Below the pieces are notes generated by a model. That model was not told the DNA's origin. It made no database searches and saw only the letters and a list, made by a program, of their open reading frames with translations. DNA of 56,152 nucleotides from the NCBI GenBank assembly GCA_023416135.1, contig JAEZIF010000072.1, positions 1-56,152 on the forward strand, in the 5' to 3' direction. Every line of letters begins with the position of its first letter. The stretch's first letter is position 1. The translations under genes and the position numbers were made by a program. This stretch comes from Pseudomonadota bacterium (lineage in GTDB: Bacteria > Pseudomonadota > Alphaproteobacteria > Reyranellales > Reyranellaceae). Positions 52,503-56,152 of the stretch are shown here, one piece after another.

Positions 52503-53393
52503 TCAGCGCCCGTTCCGTCGCGGCAGGTGCACGCCGAAAGCGGCGAGCTGCGCTTCCGTATGCTCAAGCGCGGCGAGTGCCTTGGCGCCGCCGCGCCCGG
52601 CGACCAGGGCGGCGAGGATCTCGGCGACGGCCAGGAGCGGCGTCATCGTATGGAAGTAGGACGGGCTGTTGGTCGCCACCAGGATCGTGCTGCCTGCGAT
52701 CTGGGCGAGCGGTGAGACCTCCGAATCGGTGAGGGCCACGACCGGCACGTCGCGGCCCGCCGCATAGCGCGCCGCCTCGATGGTGGCGCGCGCATAGGGC
52801 TCGACACTGGCCGCCAGCAGCGCATCCTCCTTGCCGGCGTCGCGGATGGCGTCGAGGCCCGTGCCGCCGGCATCGTCCAGCATCACCGTCTTGTCGCCGA
52901 GCAGCGACAGCATGTAGTGGAAGTGCCAGGCGGCGGCGTGGCACGAGCGCAAGCCGAGGCAATAGACGCTACGCGCTTCGTGCAAACGCGTCGCGGCGCC
53001 GGCCAGGCGATCGAGCGCCGCAGGCTCGGCGAGCGCGGCGATCTGGCGCGACAGCAGGCCCGCCATCTCGGCCGCGAGCGCACGTTCGCCGCGCAGCGCC
53101 TGCGCCTCGACCTGCACGCCCGCCTTGCCCGCGAAGCCCAGGGTGCCGGCACGCACCGCACCGGCATAGAGCTCACGCACGCTGTCGTAGCCGTCGAGGC
53201 CGAGACGCTTGGCGAGCCGTGTCATCGTGGCGGGAGGCACGCCGGCGCGGCGCGCCTGCTCGCGCATCGACAGGAGGGCCACATCGTCGGGACGGTCCAG
53301 CATGTAGCGTGCGGCCGCCTGCAGTTGCGGCGGCAGGAAGTCGAACGCCTCGACGATCGAGGCGTTGAGCGGGCCCCTGCTTTCCATGCCCAA
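52503..53393 (-). CDS. RpiR/MurR-family regulator with SIS domain
   Basis: 296-residue regulator. The N-terminal RpiR-type helix-turn-helix (about 10-90: VALLSMREQARRAGVPPATM, TRLAKRLGLDGYDSVRELYA) is followed by a SIS phosphosugar-binding domain (about 125-260: SVYCLGLRSCHAAAWHFHYM, VVALTDSEVSPLAQIA). Located between the binding-protein and aminotransferase genes, it probably controls this operon in response to a phosphorylated or amino compound. The 16-bp palindrome upstream of the operon is a candidate target. Confidence 0.88.
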   Translation of the reverse strand: MGMESRGPLNASIVEAFDFLPPQLQAAARYMLDRPDDVALLSMREQARRAGVPPATMTRLAKRLGLDGYDSVRELYAGAVRAGTLGFAGKAGVQVEAQALRGERALAAEMAGLLSRQIAALAEPAALDRLAGAATRLHEARSVYCLGLRSCHAAAWHFHYMLSLLGDKTVMLDDAGGTGLDAIRDAGKEDALLAASVEPYARATIEAARYAAGRDVPVVALTDSEVSPLAQIAGSTILVATNSPSYFHTMTPLLAVAEILAALVAGRGGAKALAALEHTEAQLAAFGVHLPRRNGR

Positions 53394-53411
53394 CTTCTCC
53401 GGTCCGGCGCC

Positions 53412-54440
53412 TCAGCGCAGCGGGATGGGATACATCAGGCCGCCCTTGGTCCAGAGTCCGTTCAGGCCGCGCGCCAGCTTAAGCGGGCTGCCCATGCCGA
53501 CATTGCGTTCGTAGCTTTCGCCATAGTTCCCGACCAGCTTGATGATGTTGTAGGCCCACTTCTCGTCGAGCTGCAGGGCCTTGCCGTTGCCGGGCTTGAC
53601 GCCGAGGAAGCGCTGGACCAGCGCATCGGTCGACTTCAGCTGCTCGTCGACATTGGCGGTGGTGATGCCGCGCTCCTCGGCCTCCAGCATGGCGAACAGC
53701 GTCCAGCGCACGACCGTCATCCAGACGTCGTCGCCGCGGCGCACGAACGGCCCCAGCGGCTCCTTGGAAATCAGGTCGGGCAGGATCATGTAGTCGTTCT
53801 GGCGGCCGCGCGTGGCGAGTGCCGACGCGAGCGCCGAGGAGTCCTGGGTGATGGCATCGCAGCGGCCGGCGAAGAAGGCTTCGTACATCACGTCCTGGCT
53901 TTCGAACACGACCGGCTTGAAGGTCATGTTGCGGCCGCGGAACCAGCTCGCGACGTTGAATTCATGAGTCGTGCCCTGGGCGACGCAGATGGTGGCGCTG
54001 TTGAGTTCGGAAAGCCCCTTCACGCCGAGCTTCTTGGACACCATGAAGCCCTGGCCGTCATAGAAGTTGATGCCGGCATACTGCAGGCCAAGCCCGGCGT
54101 CGCGTTCGAGCGTGATGGTCGAGTTGCGCACCAGCATGTCGATCTCGCCCGACTGGAGGGCGAGGAAGCGCTGCTGGGCAGAGAGAGGCACGTACTTGGC
54201 CTTGGACGCATCGCCGAACACCGCGGCGGCGACGGCATTGCACATGTCGACATCGAGGCCGGACCACTTGCCCTGGCTGTCGGGCAGCGAGAAGCCGCCC
54301 AGGCCGACATTGACGCCGCAGATCACGTGACCGCGCTTCTTCACGGTTTCGAGGGTCGACGGCGTCTGGGCCGAGGCGGTGGCGAACGCGAAGGCGCCGA
54401 GCGTAACGCTGGCGACGAGGAGACGCTTGAGAATGGTCAT
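53412..54440 (-). CDS. General L-amino-acid ABC transporter substrate-binding protein (AapJ-like)
   Basis: 342-residue periplasmic binding protein of the AapJ/BztA type. Signal peptide ILKRLLVASVTLGAFAFATA; then STLETVKKRGHVICGVNVGL, GLDVDMCNAVAAAVFGD and SGEIDMLVRNSTITLERD. The ATG at 54440 is chosen: AGGGGAA lies just upstream and it starts the signal peptide. The transporter's membrane and ATPase parts are not nearby. First gene of the RpiR-aminotransferase operon. Confidence 0.9.
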   Translation of the reverse strand: MTILKRLLVASVTLGAFAFATASAQTPSTLETVKKRGHVICGVNVGLGGFSLPDSQGKWSGLDVDMCNAVAAAVFGDASKAKYVPLSAQQRFLALQSGEIDMLVRNSTITLERDAGLGLQYAGINFYDGQGFMVSKKLGVKGLSELNSATICVAQGTTHEFNVASWFRGRNMTFKPVVFESQDVMYEAFFAGRCDAITQDSSALASALATRGRQNDYMILPDLISKEPLGPFVRRGDDVWMTVVRWTLFAMLEAEERGITTANVDEQLKSTDALVQRFLGVKPGNGKALQLDEKWAYNIIKLVGNYGESYERNVGMGSPLKLARGLNGLWTKGGLMYPIPLR

Positions 54441-54507
54441 GGGTATTCCCCTGGAAGAGATGGGGTGATTGCTATCGCTGCGCCGAGCGATTTGCAACAT
54501 ATGAATC

Positions 54508-54537
54508 TGATCCTATTATTTTGATCCATTTGGATCA
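54508..54537. promoter_or_regulatory. Palindromic operator candidate TGATCCATTTGGATCA
   Basis: A 7-2-7 perfect palindrome (54522-54537), with an extra half-site TGATCC at 54508-54513, in the space between the amino-acid-binding-protein operon (minus) and the RND adaptor gene (plus). It is 82 bp before the binding-protein ATG and a candidate target of the RpiR protein. Confidence 0.45.
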
Positions 54538-54642
54538 TCGGGAGTACGATGTTTCCTATGGTTACTCCTGACGGAATTGAAACCGGCCGCTGCTACAACC
54601 ACATGTGCCGCGCCGCAAAAATGTTCGCGGGGGAGTGTCCGT

Positions 54643-55803
54643 TTGTCCCTACATCGCCGCCTTCTGGCCGCCGTCGGTCTTGCTTTCCTTTTCACTACAT
54701 CGGCGGCCTTCGCCCAGGGCGGGCCCCCGGCCATGCCGGTCACCGTCGCAGCGCCGATGGCCAAGCGGGTCACCCAGTGGGACGAGTTCTCCGGCCGCTT
54801 CGAAGCGGTGGCCCAGGTCGAGGTGCGAGCCCGCGTCTCGGGCTTCATCGACAAGATCCACTTCAAGGACGGCCAGCTCGTCAATGTCGGCGACCTCCTG
54901 TTCACCATCGACAAGCGGCCCTTCGAGATCGCCGTCGAAAGCGCCGAGGCCGAGGTCGCGCGCAACAAGGCGCAGGTCGACATCGCCGAGCTGCAGGTCG
55001 AGCGCGGCGCGGCGCTGGTCAAGTCCAAGAACATTCCCGACGCCGAGTACGACCAGCGCAAGGCCAACCTCGCCGTAGCTCGCGCCCAGCTCAAGACGGC
55101 CGAAGCGGCGGTGCGCAATGCCGAGCTCAACCTCGACTGGACCGATGTGCGGGCGCCGCTTGCCGGCCGCATCTCCGATCGCAAGGTCGATGCCGGCAAC
55201 TTGATCCAGGGTGGCCAGCAGGGTGCGACGCTGCTGGCCACCATCGTGACGCTCGATCCCATCCGCTTCGTGTTCGACGTCTCGGAGTCCGACTATCTGC
55301 GCTACACGCGCCTCTTCCTCTCGGGTGCGATGGCCTCGGCGCGCGACTCGGTGAACCCGGTGCGCATTCGCCTGGCCGACGAGAGCGAGTGGACGCGCGG
55401 CGGCAAGGTCGACTTCGTCGACAACACCTTGAGCCCGCGCTCGGGCACCATGCGCACGCGCGCCGTCGTCGAGAACAAGAACCAGCTGCTGACGCCCGGC
55501 ATCTTCGGCCGCGTGCAGCTGTTCGGCGGCGAGTACGACGCTCTCCTGATCCCCGATTCGGCGATCGTGTCGGATCAGGCCCGCAAGATCGTGTTCACGG
55601 TGGGCGACAACAACGTGGTGCAGGCCAAGCCCGTGAAGCTCGGTCCGCTCGTCGATGGGCTTCGTGTGATCCGCGAGGGCCTTGCCGCCACCGACAACGT
55701 GGTGCTGGACGGGCTCGCCAATCCAATGGTGCGGCCCGGCGCCAAGGTCGTGCCGCAGAAGGGCGAGATCAAGACCGCCGAAGCCAAGTCCAGCAGCAAA
55801 TAA
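54643..55803 (+). CDS. RND efflux periplasmic adaptor (membrane fusion protein)
   Basis: 386-residue adaptor of a tripartite RND efflux pump. Signal peptide near LLAAVGLAFLFTTSAAFAQ; lipoyl/barrel parts QVEVRARVSGFIDKIHFKDG, a coiled-coil hairpin about 95-170, DWTDVRAPLAGRISDRKVDA, and the beta-barrel LTPGIFGRVQLFGG. No lipoprotein cysteine. The TTG at 54643 is chosen because GGGGGAG sits 7 nt upstream; an ATG at 54577 would add 22 residues before the signal. The RND pump gene follows 27 bp later. Confidence 0.9.
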   Translation: MSLHRRLLAAVGLAFLFTTSAAFAQGGPPAMPVTVAAPMAKRVTQWDEFSGRFEAVAQVEVRARVSGFIDKIHFKDGQLVNVGDLLFTIDKRPFEIAVESAEAEVARNKAQVDIAELQVERGAALVKSKNIPDAEYDQRKANLAVARAQLKTAEAAVRNAELNLDWTDVRAPLAGRISDRKVDAGNLIQGGQQGATLLATIVTLDPIRFVFDVSESDYLRYTRLFLSGAMASARDSVNPVRIRLADESEWTRGGKVDFVDNTLSPRSGTMRTRAVVENKNQLLTPGIFGRVQLFGGEYDALLIPDSAIVSDQARKIVFTVGDNNVVQAKPVKLGPLVDGLRVIREGLAATDNVVLDGLANPMVRPGAKVVPQKGEIKTAEAKSSSK

Positions 55804-55830
55804 TACCGACCTCAGCCCTCCGGTTAGAAG

Positions 55831-56152
55831 ATGCGTTTTTCCCATTTCTTCATCGACCGGCCGATCTTTGCGTCGGTGCTGTCGATCATCATCCTGATCG
55901 TGGGCGGCATCGCCCAGCGCGCGTTGACGGTCGCCGAGTATCCCGAGATCGCGCCGCCCACGGTCAACGTGACCGCGACCTATCCCGGCGCCTCGGCCGA
56001 GGTGATCGCCGAAACCGTCGCCACGCCGCTCGAGCTCGAGATCAACGGCGTCGACGACATGCTCTACATCGAATCGCAGTCGACCGGCGACGGGCGGCTT
56101 TCGATCAACGTCGTGTTCAAGCCGGGCACCAACATCGACCAGGCGCAGGTCA
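55831..56152 (+). CDS. RND efflux transporter permease (AcrB/MexB family), cut by right edge
   Basis: The first 107 codons of an inner-membrane proton-driven RND pump. The start MRFSHFFIDRPIFASVLSII contains the first membrane helix; IAPPTVNVTATYPGASAEVI is the hallmark opening of the porter domain of HAE1 pumps. The gene continues past the window, so completeness is unknown. AGAAG lies before the ATG. Operon with the adaptor; an outer-membrane factor may follow outside. Confidence 0.93.
   Translation, partial: MRFSHFFIDRPIFASVLSIIILIVGGIAQRALTVAEYPEIAPPTVNVTATYPGASAEVIAETVATPLELEINGVDDMLYIESQSTGDGRLSINVVFKPGTNIDQAQV

Noticed and set aside
1..56152. CRISPR arrays, tRNA or rRNA genes, IS elements, phage genes
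   Set aside because: No regularly spaced direct repeats, cloverleaf-like sequences, transposase or phage structural proteins were recognised on either strand by reading alone.

Overview
The window is high-GC, gene-dense bacterial chromosome on both strands. Gene content fits an alphaproteobacterium: a hemD/mic60/hemY block, the succinate dehydrogenase assembly factor SdhAF4, a fused malic enzyme/phosphotransacetylase, and abundant Bug-type tripartite tricarboxylate receptors. The overall style resembles Reyranella or other Rhodospirillales-like soil and water bacteria; that placement is inference. No rRNA, tRNA, CRISPR array, prophage or intact IS element was found.

Layout. 1-9.7 kb: an edge-truncated unknown protein, a vanadium-haloperoxidase/PAP2-like enzyme, a cyclase-TolB-TPR protein, argC, an ATC hydrolase-like protein, a large autotransporter and small secreted or YdcF proteins. 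9.7-16.1 kb: a Tat-exported alpha/beta hydrolase, a frameshifted ogt, a hemD-mic60 fusion followed by hemY, and a MetE-like methyltransferase. 16.1-21.3 kb: a lower-GC accessory block with a Bug receptor, a UGSC-family selenoprotein read through an in-frame TGA, a convergent thioredoxin reductase and an IclR regulator. 21.8-31 kb: mutS, a decayed TRAP transporter, maeB, a D-aminoacylase-type amidohydrolase, a PsiF-repeat protein, a second TRAP remnant and rnk. 31-45 kb: a HAD-panE-panE operon, rmuC, htpX, sdhAF4, a DAO oxidase/crotonase/threonine dehydratase operon, a degenerate vapBC pair, purH, an HxlR/SDR divergent pair, an RcnB-like protein, and a WYL regulator with an EVE-domain gene. 45-56 kb: a long minus-strand operon (sugar-type ABC transporter, Bug receptor, LLM monooxygenase), a second operon (amino-acid binding protein, RpiR regulator, class III aminotransferase), and the start of an RND efflux operon cut by the right edge.

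The most notable locus is 16.3-20.5 kb. The TGA at 17773-17775 interrupts an otherwise continuous 574-codon frame exactly at the U of the UGSC motif (Cys102-Sec103-Gly-Ser-Cys106). A short hairpin with a G-containing apical loop begins 11 nt downstream, as expected of a bacterial SECIS. The Bug-receptor promoter and the trxB promoter each carry ATTCA-N6-TGAAT 13-16 nt upstream of an identical TTGACT -35 hexamer and about 140 bp before the start codon. One regulator, plausibly the adjacent IclR protein, may therefore drive both convergent transcripts.

Five genes (ogt, dctQ, dctM, the 46-47 kb Bug receptor and the sugar ABC ATPase) each appear to lack one base in a G/C-rich stretch. This recurrent pattern may be assembly error. 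The internal deletions in dctM and vapBC look like real decay.
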